64,000 nt of DNA from Bretschneidera sinensis (lineage: Eukaryota; Streptophyta; Magnoliopsida; Brassicales; Akaniaceae), in assembly GCA_023935145.1 (NCBI GenBank), contig CM043698.1:146252625-146316624 (forward strand). The letters run 5' to 3'. Positions within the stretch are counted from its first letter, which is position 1. Every line of letters begins with the position of its first letter. Positions 32,551 through 44,633 of the stretch are shown here, in pieces. The position numbers and the translations under genes were made by a program. The notes under the pieces are model-generated. The model saw nothing but the letters and a program-made list of their open reading frames with translations, was not told where the DNA came from and did not search any database.

Positions 32551-35500
32551 TGTGTGTGTAGCATGTCTTGAATTCTATTTATCCTAGGCCCAAAGGTAGA
32601 AAGCCGGATTGTCGAGCAGATAAACCTAGGTGTGCGAGGGCGGAGCCCCTACAATATGGTAAGAACTTGTTTTTAGAAGAAAAAAATTATGTATATAATT
32701 TTAGTGCTAGTCTGACACTAGGGTTAGAGTAAGCGTAGGTGTATTGGAGACTAGCGTTTGAGAGAAACATTAAGGTTGTTGTAATCTCTTTTCTTCTTCA
32801 TAGTGAAACTTAAATCATCTCCTGTGTGTACATAGGTCGATTTGGTCAAATCACGATAAATCTGTATGTGTTTTGTTTGCTTGTTTTATTGCTATATTTT
32901 CTTTCTGTCATAACATGTGGTATCATAGTCCAATTCGTTTTTTAGTTTTTCTTAATTAGGGTTTCAACATGTCTGCGAAATTAGAAATTGAGAAGTTTGA
33001 TGGAACCATCGACTTCAGCCTCTGGAAGGTGAAGATGCAAGTGCTTCTAGTTCAACAGGGTTAAGCGAAGGTGTTGGATGGCATTGAAAAATTGCTTGAA
33101 TCCATGAAGAAAGGATAAAAGGGTGAATTATTGGCGAAGACACACAAATATGATTTTGTTTTCTCTAAGAGATGGTGTTCTGAAGGAAGTCGTTGATGAA
33201 AAACGACTACTGCTTTATGAAAGAGATTGGAGGCGAAATACATAACAAAATCGTTGACGAATCGATTATATCAAAAGCAGAGTATATACACTTTTTGCAT
33301 GAAAGAAGGTACACATGTTATAAATCATATAGATGAATTTAATAAAATTTTACTTGATTTGAGAGGAATTGGAGTAAATATAGAAAAAGAAGAAGATCAA
33401 CCCTTATTCTGTTATATTCCATGCCCCCTGTAAATGATAATTTTAAAGATACTATGCAGTTTTGTAGAGATACTATAGTTGTTAGTAATGTAAAAAATGC
33501 CCTGCAATCCAAAGAACTACAGAATAAGGTGTCTAGTTCATATGCAGAAAACCGTGAAGTTGGTTTGATTGTTACTAGAGGTAGGACTGATGAAAGGGGT
33601 TTTAGAAATAGTGGTAAGTCGAGGTCTAAATCCAAGACTAGCAGAAAATTTTGTTGTTATCATTGTCATAAAGAAGGGCATACCAGAAATTTTTCTCTAG
33701 AAAAAAACAAAAGAGGGAGAAAAAGATAATAATAAGGAAGCTAATGCTACTTTAGTGCATGATAGTTTTGATGATGCAAATAGTAAATCAGTTCTGGCAG
33801 TGAATGTTTATAATTATGAGGATGATTGGATCTTGCATTCAAGGGCGTCTTTTCACATGACTCCTAACGGAGATTGTTTCTCTTCTTATCATAAAATGTT
33901 TATTGCTAGTGTAGGTGAAGAGACTGCAGATCATAATGTTTGATAATACTGTCAAAGTTAGTGAATCATGGCATGCTCTAGAACTGAAGAAAAATCTAAT
34001 CTCCTTAGGAACTCTGGATAAGGAAGGGTATAAATTTTTTAGAGAAAAATGGATTTGTTAAAGTTAGTAAGGGCATGTTGACAATGATTAAAGGGAAGTT
34101 GCAGGGTGGCACTTATCAATTGATTGGTAATTCTGTTATTGGTACTGCGACAGTTTCTTCTATGATGTCAGAATTTGATAAAACTCAGTTGTGGCATATG
34201 CGATTGAGGCACATAAGTGAGAGAGGAGTGATGATTCTGAACATGAGATGATTGTTGGAGTGTGTGAAGAAATGAAATTTGATTTTTTTGTGAAAATTGT
34301 ATGTTTGATCAACACATGGTGAAATTCAGCACTGCAGTTCATGTAGCCAAAGGTATTATGTATTATGTACATTCAAACTTGTAAGGTCCTTCTCCAGTTG
34401 CTTCTTGTTGTGGGCTACGATATTTTTTACTTTGATTGGTGATTACTCCAAGAATGTGTGGATTTACCTTTTGAAACACAAGGATGAATTGTTTGACAAA
34501 TTCAAGTAGTGGAAAGCAATGGTTGAAAAACATACCGGAAAACAATTAAAAGTGCGTTGAAGTTTGAACTAATAATGGCATGGAATTTTGTCATGGTGAA
34601 TTTGATGAGTTATGCAAAAATGAGGGTATAGCGAGGTACCGAACTGTACAGAAGACACCAAAGCAGAATGGGGTTGCAAAATAAATGAATAGAACATTGT
34701 TGGAGTGTGCTAGATGCATGCAGATCAATATTAGACTTTCAATAGTATTTTGTGCTAAACCAGTAAACACAATATGTTACATGGTGAGTTGGTCTCCATC
34801 AACTGCCATTGAACAGAAGATTCCTCAAAAGGTATAATCTGAAACTTCTGTTGATTATTCTGGCTTAAGATTTTTTGGCTATCCTTAATATGCTCATGTG
34901 AATGATGGTAAACTTAAGCCTAGGGCAATGAAACGCATATTTCTAGGGTACGTAGATGGGGTGAATGGATATAGACTGTAGTGTACAGATAATCCAAAGT
35001 CACCCGGATTTCTTATTAGCAAATATGTGACATTTGCTGAATATCCTATGCTAAATTAGAGGAAGGAGTCTGTTGCTGATAGTGCAGAGTCAGACTGTGG
35101 AGTTGATAAACATGTGGAGCTAAAGTGGGGGCTTTAAGGAGAGTAGAACAGAATCCTCCAATTAAGCCAATAATACAGAAGATGAAGATTATGTAGAAGA
35201 AGATGAACAAGAAGAATAGCCATACAATATAGTTACTAGTAGAAAAATGAGACAAATCAATCCGCCTTCGGAGTATGTTTATACTATTGCTTATGTTTTG
35301 TCAATGAAAGATTAACCTATTTCATACAAGAATGCAATTAAAGGAAATGAATTTGCGAAGTGATTAGTGGCTATGAATGAGGAGATTGAATCTCTTCATA
35401 AAAGCAAGACTTTGGAGCTAGTAAAGTTGCCTAAAGAAAAATGAGTAATTAGTTGTAAAAGGATCTTCGAGAAGAAAGAAAGCATCCTTGGAATTGAACC

Positions 35501-35646
35501 ACCAAGATTCTAGGCAAGGTTGATGGCAAAGTGCTTTACTCCGAAAGAGAGAATAGTAAAACTTAATTATCTCCAGAACATCAATTGATTTAATCGTTAT
35601 AAATTTGTGTTTTGTTTTATTGTTATAATTTTTTTTTGCCACAACA
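32551..35646 (+). mobile_element. Degenerate Ty1/copia element, 3' half deleted
   Basis: The 5' LTR is about 32551-32915 (start approximate; end TAACA is clear). A primer site TGGTATCATAGTCC is at 32918. Gag starts at 32969 (MSAKLEIEKFDG). Then come a decayed zinc knuckle (CYHCHKEGHTRN, about 33655, last Cys lost), a protease whose active site reads HSRAS in place of DSGAS (about 33837), a broken integrase to about 35000, and the first part of RT (IEPPRF, about 35493). RT then breaks off and is joined to about 70 bp resembling the end of the LTR (35577-35646, ...CACAACA). Stops and shifts are frequent throughout. The type of gag and pol resembles TNT1/Tork elements. Confidence 0.85.
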
Positions 35647-36296
35647 TTTCGTATATATAAATCAGAAACTATTTCATAAACTCTCTCCGATGAAGATATT
35701 ATTTCAAATTATAAATTGTTCCTTGAAAACAAAATTAAATGTCATAATCGCTGAGCTCATTGGTTTGTATGCACTTTATCTACAAGAACGAAGGACCAGT
35801 TTGGAACACGGAGGACCATTGTTGATAAGATCATCCTCCTCCCATCATAATAATTTGGGACGGATAACAACTTAACCAAACATCACCTTTAATAACTTCA
35901 ATTATCAATCAGATCATTGTCTAACGATTATTTGAACATTCCCCCACCAACATCACAGTCATCAACGGCTCAAGTCTTACCCTTTCGAACCCACTAAGTA
36001 ACATGCACTACAATCTTATCATTTTACTTATCCACCCAAAAATGGAAGAAAGAAAAATAAAACTAAAAAACACTTGAGAAGTACGAAAAAAAATACGAAA
36101 AAGAAAAAAGAAAAAGAAAGAATTCTTGAAAATCTAAAAATAAAAAATTTACAAACAAGGCAGAGCAGTAAAACCACTCTGCATAAAAAAGAGTAGGGAT
36201 AAAAAGTACAATTACCCATACAAACTTACCACACTTCTTTTACCAAATTCCATATAACAAGCAGTTTTTTACTCTTTTTTTTTTTATAAACCCGGC
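35647..36296. other. Intergenic, downstream of Glu-rich gene
   Basis: It probably includes the 3' untranslated part of the minus-strand gene that ends at 36297. Nothing else is recognised. Confidence 0.5.
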
Positions 36297-38474
36297 TTAA
36301 AACCCAACTCCAGCCGCGCCGACGCCGAGCGTACCCGGCCTATGAGGCTCGAGCTTCCTATTCTTCCAAAAACAAGCATCTGGCGCTAGCTTAGCCGCTG
36401 ATCTCATCGGCTCCGACTTGCAGCGAGTAAGCACAAACGGCTCGTAAGCCTTAGCACCAACCAGCTTCTGCTCGATCACCGTAGATATGGACGAGCCGCC
36501 GTGAGATGCCACCATGGAGGGAGGAGCCGCTGGGTAAGAGCAAGAAGACCTAGGCGGTTGAAGTAGTACCTGGTTGGCCGCCGGCTGCGTATCAGTAGAA
36601 TTTTGCGCAGGTTTATTAGAGTCAGTGCTGATTATCTTCTTGGGTTCGTCTACGCCGACCGTTTTGTTGACCGGTGGCCTCTCCGGCAACCATCTGACGA
36701 AATCCGTACTGCAGACCCACGTCTCCTTGGATACCTCCATTGACAGCTTTGGCTCGCACATCATCAACAGCAAGCAATCTGGCAACACCGGATTCTGGGT
36801 CGTTTCACTCTCTAACTCCTGTTGACTCTCGCTCGCCTTTGACCCCGGATCCGGGTCGGGCTCCAACGTGTCTCGGGATCCGGGTTCGGATCTTTCATGG
36901 GTCACTGTCTCTTCTTCTTCTTCTCGTTCTTCCTCTCTCGTGCCTTTCTCCTCTGCTGCTACTTCTGCTAAATCTTCTTCGGAGTCTTGTTTTGGACTTG
37001 TTACTTTGTTCTCATTTTCATCATCAATGTCGTTTTCCTGCTCTGCTTCTATTTCTGCTTCAGCTTCTGCTACTTCATTTTCAAGCTCATTTTCGCTTTC
37101 TTCAATAAACTTTGCTACAATTTCTCCAGGATCTTCAAGACTCAACATAGTTTCTTCTTCTACTGATTCTGTATGCTTTACCTCTGCCTCCACCTCATTT
37201 TCAATTCCTCCATCTTCTTGATTGCTCGCAGTAGTAGTTTCTTGTGCCTCACTGATATCTGGGCTTGTTTCTTGTTTTTGTTCTTCTTCTTCTTCTTCTT
37301 CTTCCTCTTCACCTTCTTCTCTCTGCAAATCAATACTTGTTTCTGCTTCTGGGACTGAAATTTCTTGCTCTTCAATAGCGTCACTAGAAACCCATTTTTC
37401 ACACACCTCAGTCTTCTCTTTATAGTCCATTTCATGCTCAAATCCTCTTTGCCCATCTTCAATTTCCTCTGTATCTCTCTGTTCGTGTTCCTTTTTTTCC
37501 TCTTCTTCTTCTTCTTCCTCATTTTGAGGCATGGGTGATTCCCAAAACCGATTAGCGAGCGCAGCCATCTTTACAGGGTCAGATCTGCAACGCATAAGTA
37601 GCAACGCGTTCTTAGGCGGTATACAAATACTGACCCTCGCTTCCGCTTCTTCCTTATTGTCCTCGCATTTGGTGTTGTTGCTGTTGTTCTTGATTTCGAT
37701 TTCATCGATTTCAATATCGTCAAATATATGTCTCCTCTGGCTCCTCCTCCTCTGCTGATCTTCTTCTTCTTCCTCCCCAACCACCAACTCAATCTCCCTC
37801 CCTTTCCCTTCCCCTTCCCCTTCTTGCACCGCCACCAGCCACCGCGCAAACACTGCGCCGCATGAACTGCCGCTTCCATTTCCGCCGTTTGAATTCGAAG
37901 TTTTCTCCTCTTTATTACTATTATTATCCCTTTGGTTATTAGCCATACAAGAAGACCTACAGGGCAAGAAACAGTTAAATTCAGCACCGAAAGTCCTCAA
38001 TGCCTCGCATATTGTGATTGGCAAATGCACCCATCTCTGATTCCTCTGCGGCAAACACTCCTGCTGTTGTTGGTGGTGGTGGTGAAGAAATTGATTGGTA
38101 CCCAGATTTGAATCCTCGCTTAAATTCGTCTCAACGTTGTTGTTTTGGGTATTGTTTTGGTCTAATTTTCGAAAGCTCACTTCTCCTCCTCCTGATCTTC
38201 TCTTAGATCTCGCTCTGATCTTCTTCCCCTGCTTCTTGGTCTTCACTCTAACTTGGCCTATACAAGTAACTTTCGGTGAAGAGGGCTCAGGGTTCTCAAA
38301 TCCGCAGCCTCGCTTCTTGTTGTTGCTGTTTGTAGGGAACATTGCTGGCGATGCTTGGCCTCCTTTCATGCTGCCATTGCTTCTCAATCTCCTGCTGAGA
38401 GAGGAAGAGAGTGAGATTTGAGATGTTTCCCTTGAACGGCCTGGACTGAGGATCGATTTTGAGGAGATTTTCAT
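36297..38474 (-). CDS. Plant-specific Glu-rich protein of unknown function
   Basis: Single exon, 725 aa from the ATG at 38474-38472 (MKISSKSILSPGRS), which resembles the start of related plant proteins. An in-frame ATG at 38585 would add 37 mostly Ser residues. Early features are EPSSPKVTCIGQVRVK and a basic stretch KTKKQGKKIRARSKRR at about 78-93, a possible nuclear signal. The middle is strongly acidic, with Glu runs. A motif RC(R/K)S(D/E)P..(K/R)xAAxLA...FW occurs twice, at about 295 (RCRSDPVKMAALAN) and at about 684 (RCKSEPMRSAAKLA). A weaker LLLMMCEPKLSMEV lies between them. I recognise the family from plant genomes but know no activity for it. There are no membrane segments. Confidence 0.85.
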   Translation of the reverse strand: MKISSKSILSPGRSRETSQISLSSSLSRRLRSNGSMKGGQASPAMFPTNSNNKKRGCGFENPEPSSPKVTCIGQVRVKTKKQGKKIRARSKRRSGGGEVSFRKLDQNNTQNNNVETNLSEDSNLGTNQFLHHHHQQQQECLPQRNQRWVHLPITICEALRTFGAEFNCFLPCRSSCMANNQRDNNSNKEEKTSNSNGGNGSGSSCGAVFARWLVAVQEGEGEGKGREIELVVGEEEEEDQQRRRSQRRHIFDDIEIDEIEIKNNSNNTKCEDNKEEAEARVSICIPPKNALLLMRCRSDPVKMAALANRFWESPMPQNEEEEEEEEKKEHEQRDTEEIEDGQRGFEHEMDYKEKTEVCEKWVSSDAIEEQEISVPEAETSIDLQREEGEEEEEEEEEEQKQETSPDISEAQETTTASNQEDGGIENEVEAEVKHTESVEEETMLSLEDPGEIVAKFIEESENELENEVAEAEAEIEAEQENDIDDENENKVTSPKQDSEEDLAEVAAEEKGTREEEREEEEETVTHERSEPGSRDTLEPDPDPGSKASESQQELESETTQNPVLPDCLLLMMCEPKLSMEVSKETWVCSTDFVRWLPERPPVNKTVGVDEPKKIISTDSNKPAQNSTDTQPAANQVLLQPPRSSCSYPAAPPSMVASHGGSSISTVIEQKLVGAKAYEPFVLTRCKSEPMRSAAKLAPDACFWKNRKLEPHRPGTLGVGAAGVGF

Positions 38475-41155
38475 GGATGAAGAAGAGGAAAGGCGTGAAG
38501 TAAAGCAGATGAAGAGCTCGCTTGTTGTGCTGCTGCTACTGCTGTTGTTTCTTGTGGTACGATGGGGTCTCTCTGTGTCAATCATTGTAAGAGTTTTTTT
38601 CTACAAAGCCATCAATGGAACGCAAAAGAGTTTTTCAATGAGTGGATTTTTTTGGTTGGTAGGCAGTGGAAGAACCTGAGGAGGAGATAATGGGTTTGGT
38701 TGATTTGTATGGTGGTCTGTGTAGATTTGCATAAGTACTGATGAAGGCGTGGTAATGAGAAGAAAGAGGCAGAGAGGTGGGGTTTAATGGAAGACGACGA
38801 TATGCTGTTTGTCTTTAGCAAAATGCAACTGAGTGATTCTTTGGTTGGTATTTCCATAATGACGAATATGCCCTTAATATTTCTACAAATTTTTAGTGAT
38901 GAAGAAAGTAGGAAGGTGATAGAAAAGAGACATTTTTAGTAGAATCGTAAAAATCGGGAAAAAAAGAATCAGAAATTGATGTGTACAGAATCTGGTTCGT
39001 TAAAGAGTATTTAATCTTGATGCATCTTTTAGCTCAAATGGGATGGTATCAATTCAACCACAATTGCCTCATCCATCGAATTAAAATTGCTTTGTCAGAA
39101 AATCTCAAGTCTCAATTAATCTTGATGCATCTCATTAGCATCTTTATATATCCAATGCCATCTTTGTAGGATGTTGCCCCGTAAAAAAGTTTAGATATAA
39201 AAAATATGAGAAAAATAAAATCAGTTAAAAAGTATATATTTTTAATTAATATTCGTTAATTTTTTATTCGTAAAACTTTATTTGAACCTAATTTTAATTA
39301 TTTTTTTATATAAATAAAAAATTATTTATTAATATTTATTTTTAATTAATTAAAAAACTAATATTTTCCACTCACACTCGTTTAACTCTTTATACATAAA
39401 ATTCAACTCGTACTCGATGTGACGAGTCCATTTCTCACAACTAAAACATATGTTCATGCAAAGGGGTAAAAATCAAAATTGGACCATTGTTTATACTTTT
39501 ATTACATCAATATCCAATGTGCCTTGAAGCCACGTTACAAGTCTACATCATCAACGTGGCCAGATAATAGCAAATAGACAAGAGAAAGAAGGCTAGAAGG
39601 CATTAGACAATAAGATGTGGGTGTCTTTGGGAATAGCAAATCACCATCCGTGTGGCCATTTCCTTCCTTTTTACTGTATTTCTTTCCACCAAGTAGCCGT
39701 TTTCTAGAAGGTTAAAAAAGACAAATGGTAGTCTCGAAATTAAATGTGAAAAGGATGGGCCTTTTGATAGTGAGATCACATGGGTGAAAAGAAAAAGAAA
39801 AAGGAAAAAACAGAGAAGACTCCAAAGGATGCACGTGACCAGAGTCCAAGTGATTAAGAATTATGATTGTATGTATTAATAACGAATGATTCATCATGCC
39901 ATGTCACCTATATAAATATTAGACCCACGCGCCTTCAAGTTTTTTTTTTGCATTTCTTGTTTCCTTTTTTTGGAATATGATATCTATTAATATCATATAT
40001 AATATTTATAAGTTAAGCATAGAAAATCATATACACATTTATTTATTTGTTTTGAACTAGTTTTTTTTATTAAATTGAATATAATTATGAAAAATTAAAG
40101 TTAAAAACTGTCCGATGAAATTTTTTTGAATTTGTAAACGAGAAATTTATCTCAAATCGTTAAACATGACAGAAACAAGTAAACAGTGATAAAATGAAAA
40201 GGGGTAAATTATATTGTATTTAATAGTTAATTTTACAAAAAAAATTCTATTTTATTTATTATCAAATAAAAATAAGAATTTTATATTCCATTTTTTGTTT
40301 TAATTGGAAAATAAAAATTTTAAATTCGTGATCATGTGTGCTTTGGATAATTACTACTAATCATTGTATTAATATGCACGCGCATAGAAAAGAGTGTGAG
40401 TATTGAAAAAAGGTGGTTCTGTTCAAAGAACCAAAGACCTCGTTGGCGGAGTCCTCAGTATTACTGTAATGTACTACTGTACTCCCACGCATAACATAGA
40501 GAACCGCACATGAGGAGCGCGTGAGATAGAAAAAGTTAAACCTTATAAACTCTTCATCTGCTGTGTAAAAGACCACCATAAGCTTACATCTCCAACCCTA
40601 TCATCCAATAGATTCTTTGTACGTCATATAGAAGTCAAAGTAAAAAAGTATATTTTCCACTGTAATAAAAATCTATTGGTTGAGTTATTTACAAAAGGCT
40701 ACGATGGTTTTACACCCAAATGCCTACCCACATGCATGTAGGTCATAATTTAATGGAAAGCCAGACTGACAAAAATGCTTACACAAGCAAAGAGACACCC
40801 TAACTTAAAAGTGGAAAAGAAAATAATAAAATGGGTCAAAGGTTACTTGAAAAAGAGTGGCTTTGACCAAATATTTACACCACAACCAGACAAAACAACT
40901 ATTGAAAGCTGGTTTAATCATTACTTAAGTGAGATAAAAGCATATTGGATACTCTAGTTTATGAGAAATTAGTGGGTGTTAATCAATATACTTTAAGGAG
41001 ATAATTATAAAGAATTTAAGTGATAATTTTAAAAAATTGAATTGGTGTTAATGTATTGTGTTATTTTTGAAGATTTTTGGAATTATTATTGGAGTTTCTT
41101 AAATTGTCAATGGATGTATAGTAATGTTGAATAGAGTCGAAAACACCCAAAACAA
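38475..41155. other. Intergenic, upstream of Glu-rich gene
   Basis: Non-coding as far as I can see. A 60-residue open frame at 40775-40957 (MLTQAKRHPNLKVEKK) has no recognised relative and no supporting signal. Confidence 0.5.
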
Positions 41156-41159
41156 AAAA

Positions 41160-41470
41160 TTTCAGATAATTTTTTTAATTTCCATTTAATATAAAAAACT
41201 AATATAAATATCTTAAAAACGGTTTATAAAATTAATTTTGAAAAGAATTTTGTTTACAAAAATTTGAATTTACCTCATAACTGTTTATGGTTTTAGTGTT
41301 GTGTTATTATAAACAATTTCAAAAATCATAAATACTTTCTACTACTAAATCGAAAAGGTTTGAGAGAATTCGTGAAATAATTTATATTTCTTATAAAAAA
41401 AAGGTTTAAGTCAATTTCTCTTAAAACAAAATTTGGAAATTATAAAAAAATAAATAAATTTATGTCAAAC
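41160..41470. repeat. Diverged repeat, partner of 43280-43610
   Basis: Shares GGTTTGAGAG, then TGAAATA.TTTATA.TTCT, TTAAGTCAA, TCTCTTAAAA and AAATTTTGGAAAT-type blocks in the same order with 43505-43600, and the preceding part with 43280-43500. Confidence 0.6.
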
Positions 41471-41830
41471 AACTGTTTTACCAAACACAAATTAATTATT
41501 AACTTCACAACTATTTTATCAAAACTATTTAAATCAGCCTTATAAGTTTGATCACGACTAAACTGAGAGAACAATCAAATGATTCTTAAAGCAAACTGTA
41601 TGGGGGTATCAGCTAGGCTTGTAAACAGATCAAAAGCTTGGATCAAGATAGATTCAAATTCATTTGTTAAAAAATTATCGAATCAGATTATTTATCAGAT
41701 ATTTAAAAACATAATCTATATCCTAATCCATTGAAAATCGAATTATAATCAGATTATCAAATCACTTAACGGATATTTTCAAAATCTGTATAAGATATTT
41801 AAAAATGTACCAATACAAAAATTATATTTA

Positions 41831-41857
41831 ATATATATATATATATATATATATAAT
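41831..41857. repeat. (TA)n microsatellite
   Basis: An uninterrupted run of alternating A and T, about 13 units. Confidence 0.9.
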
Positions 41858-42428
41858 CTTTTACCAATACATGTATTTTATATAAGTATTATGACATACT
41901 TGATTCTGTTTAAGAATATTAACTTATAACACATATTTATATGTTATGAAAACAAAACATGTATATAATAGGAAAAATAATACATATAATATAATAATAT
42001 AAAAATTAAATCGGGTTAAAATAGAAACGCAGCAAAATAAATTTAAATTTAATTTCTTTATTAAATGGGTTAACGGAATTGAATTAAAATTAGATCAGCC
42101 AGTCAAAACCTAGAATTCGGTCAAAATCAAGCTTAGTATCAGCCACATTGCATATGGCGAGAAGCCTATATGAGCAAGTGATCCATGATTGGACGGGACC
42201 ACTGAGTCAAAGGGAGTTAGGGTTGGACGATGGTTACCGTGTTAGCTAGGGCTGGACTTAAGTACTTCATACGGTTGTGGACCTTTCGGTGTCAGTGTTA
42301 CATTATGATGGACTGTTCCAGGTTTCAAGCTCTTAAGCTTAGTTATTTTAAAATTATTGTGGGTTATGATTATTGATGTAAAATCATAAATAAATCAACA
42401 TTATTAAAAATAGTAAAGGAAGAAAGTT

Positions 42429-43092
42429 ATGTTTGGATGTTGAAAAATGTGAATGAAAAAAAAAATATGACGAAAAATGTTTTAAAGAAAACCAAAATTT
42501 TCATTTAAAGCTCATTTTCACTTTTTTTTTTTTTTTCATAGTGTCATTTCTTATAACCTTTTCTTTGACATTCTAAAGAAACAACAAAAACATGAACTTT
42601 TATTTTTTTAATCCTTTTGATTTTTTATCTTCAAATTTTTTATCATCCAAACATAACCTAAAACTAAAATATGAGGTAGAAAAGAACGATACTTCATTTC
42701 TAAAATTAAAAGCGTAACTTGGTTATGAATTACACATTTTTAAAATTACTCTGCTCGATTTAAGATTGGTTATAGTCTTGCGTTTTGTGCAATTACAAGT
42801 TTTGAATTATATGAAGTTAATGGTTGGATCGTTACCAAATATAATAATTTTGTTCTTTGTACAAGTACAAATTCTATTATCTAGAGATAAATCATTGAAG
42901 GTTGTTAAACCCTTGCTTCTTTGCTGCTTTGAGCATTCTGAAAAATCATTCAACAGCATAAAAGCCCGTATTGTTACGAAAAACCCAAACCTCGTAGCTG
43001 CCTTTTCTTTTGCTTTAATTTCCTCCGACATTTCATTTACTTGTGCAACACTAATGAAACTTTCTAAGTTTCTATTATTGTTTTGCCTGAAA
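42429..43092. repeat. Long direct duplication, copy 1
   Basis: The copy starts GTTTGGATGTTGAAAA and ends TTTTGCCTG. It matches 43632-44130 in order: AACCAAAATTTTCATTTAAA, TAGTGTCATTTCTT, TAAGATTGGTT, TTTGTGCAATTACAAGTTTT, TTACGAAAAACCCAAA and ACTTGTGCAACACTA. Open frames within it are not preserved in copy 2, so it is not a gene. Confidence 0.8.
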
Positions 43093-43279
43093 ATTAAATT
43101 GAGATTATTCTCTTCATCTTACAACGTATATAATAAATAAATATCATTCAAAACATGTGCTATGTGCATAAAATGCATAAAACATGAATACTTAGCGGGT
43201 AGACCTTTTATATCCTTTCCTCTTCTTGTGATGTGAGTGTTTGTTAATCAATAAGAATTTTGAACAATTTTTTTTTTAA

Positions 43280-43610
43280 TTTTTGTTTAGCTTAAAAATC
43301 TAATCTAAATATCTTTAAGAAAGCTATTTATAGTTTTTTTTTGGAAAAGGTTTTTATTAAAAAAAATGAATTTATTTCATAAATATTGTTTTCACCGTTA
43401 TTTCACCAAACATTAAACAGTTTATAGTTTCACTATTATTTTATCATAAATCATTTCAAAAATCATTAACAATTTCCACAACTAAACTAAATGGAACCTA
43501 AAGTATGGTTTGAGAGGATTTATGAAATAGTTTATACTTCTCATAATAAATAAAAAAAGTTAAGTCAAATTCTCTTAAAAACAAATTTTGGAAATCATCA
43601 AAAATAAAAG
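43280..43610. repeat. Diverged repeat, partner of 41160-41470
   Basis: See 41160-41470. It sits between the two copies of the long duplication. Confidence 0.6.
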
Positions 43611-43631
43611 ATTATGTGGAACAAAGAAATC

Positions 43632-44130
43632 CATGGACGTTGAAAAGTGTGAATGAAGAAAAAGGACCAAAATGTAAAAGAAAAGAAAACCAAAATTTTC
43701 ATTTAAAACTCATTTTTCAGTTGCTTTTTTTTTCTTCATATAGTGTCATTTCTTCCAACTTTTTCTTCGATATTCAAAAGAATCAAGAAAGACACTTCCT
43801 TTCTAAGATTAAAAGATAATTTGCTTATACATTACACACTTTTAAAGATTACTCTTGTGTAATTTAAGATTGGTTGTAACCAATTTTGTGCTTTGTGCAA
43901 TTACAAGTTTTGCATCATCTAGAGATAACAGTTGAAAGTTGTTGATCACTTGTTTCTTTACCTCTCCGAACATTCTAAAAACCAGTTAACAACATAAAAA
44001 CTAATTCAGTGTTACGAAAAACCCAAATGCCATAATTGCTCTTTCTTTTGTTTTAATTTCCTCTAACATTTCAATTACTTGTGCAACACTATTAAAACTT
44101 TCCAAGTTTTTATTATGGTTTTGCCTGCGA
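43632..44130. repeat. Long direct duplication, copy 2
   Basis: It matches copy 1 (42429-43092) but lacks about 160 bp present there between 42590 and 42760. Confidence 0.8.
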
Positions 44131-44633
44131 TTTTTCTGGATTGCTTCACAACCAAGTTATCAGGACAAATGAGATCTTAATCACGAGAACGTCATTGCAG
44201 GATTGATTCCCAACATTATTTGATAAGTCTTTAAAGAAATGATTTAGATCAAATGTAAGAAATTTTTTTCTAATGAAATAAAAAGAAGCTTCTTTTTTTG
44301 ATTTTGTACAAGTAATATAAAAAATAAGTGGATGACTAAGAACATTTTAAATATATGAAGAAATAATAGCATGTTAAAAAAAATGAAAATGTGTCAATCA
44401 ATGGATGATACATGTATCCAATCCATATAATCGAATATAGATAGAAGTTTTAATCAACTAATTTGATTTTGATCTAAATCTGTTAACTCATTTTAAAAAC
44501 AAATCAAACTTGGATTTTACTTGATTCACTCTGATAATAATTCAATCCAATTTTAATATTATATGACATAAATATTAAGTAATTCTGAAGTAAACAACCA
44601 ATAAGAAGAGAGTTAACATTAAGCACTTTTTAC
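44131..44633. other. Downstream flank of eS24 pseudogene
   Basis: AT-rich. I looked here for the last exon of eS24 (expected to encode a short TKAG- and Lys-rich tail) and did not find it. Confidence 0.6.

Noticed and set aside
36740..37522. Plus-strand and alternative-frame open frames rich in Ser, Leu or Lys across the Glu-rich gene
   Set aside because: They are shadows of the minus-strand Glu-coding repeats.
40775..40957. 60-residue open frame resembling a small basic protein
   Set aside because: No relatives recognised and no promoter or splice evidence; it is surrounded by non-coding AT-rich DNA.
42766..43140. 124-residue open frame
   Set aside because: It lies in a duplicated non-coding segment and the frame is destroyed in the second copy (43860-44130).
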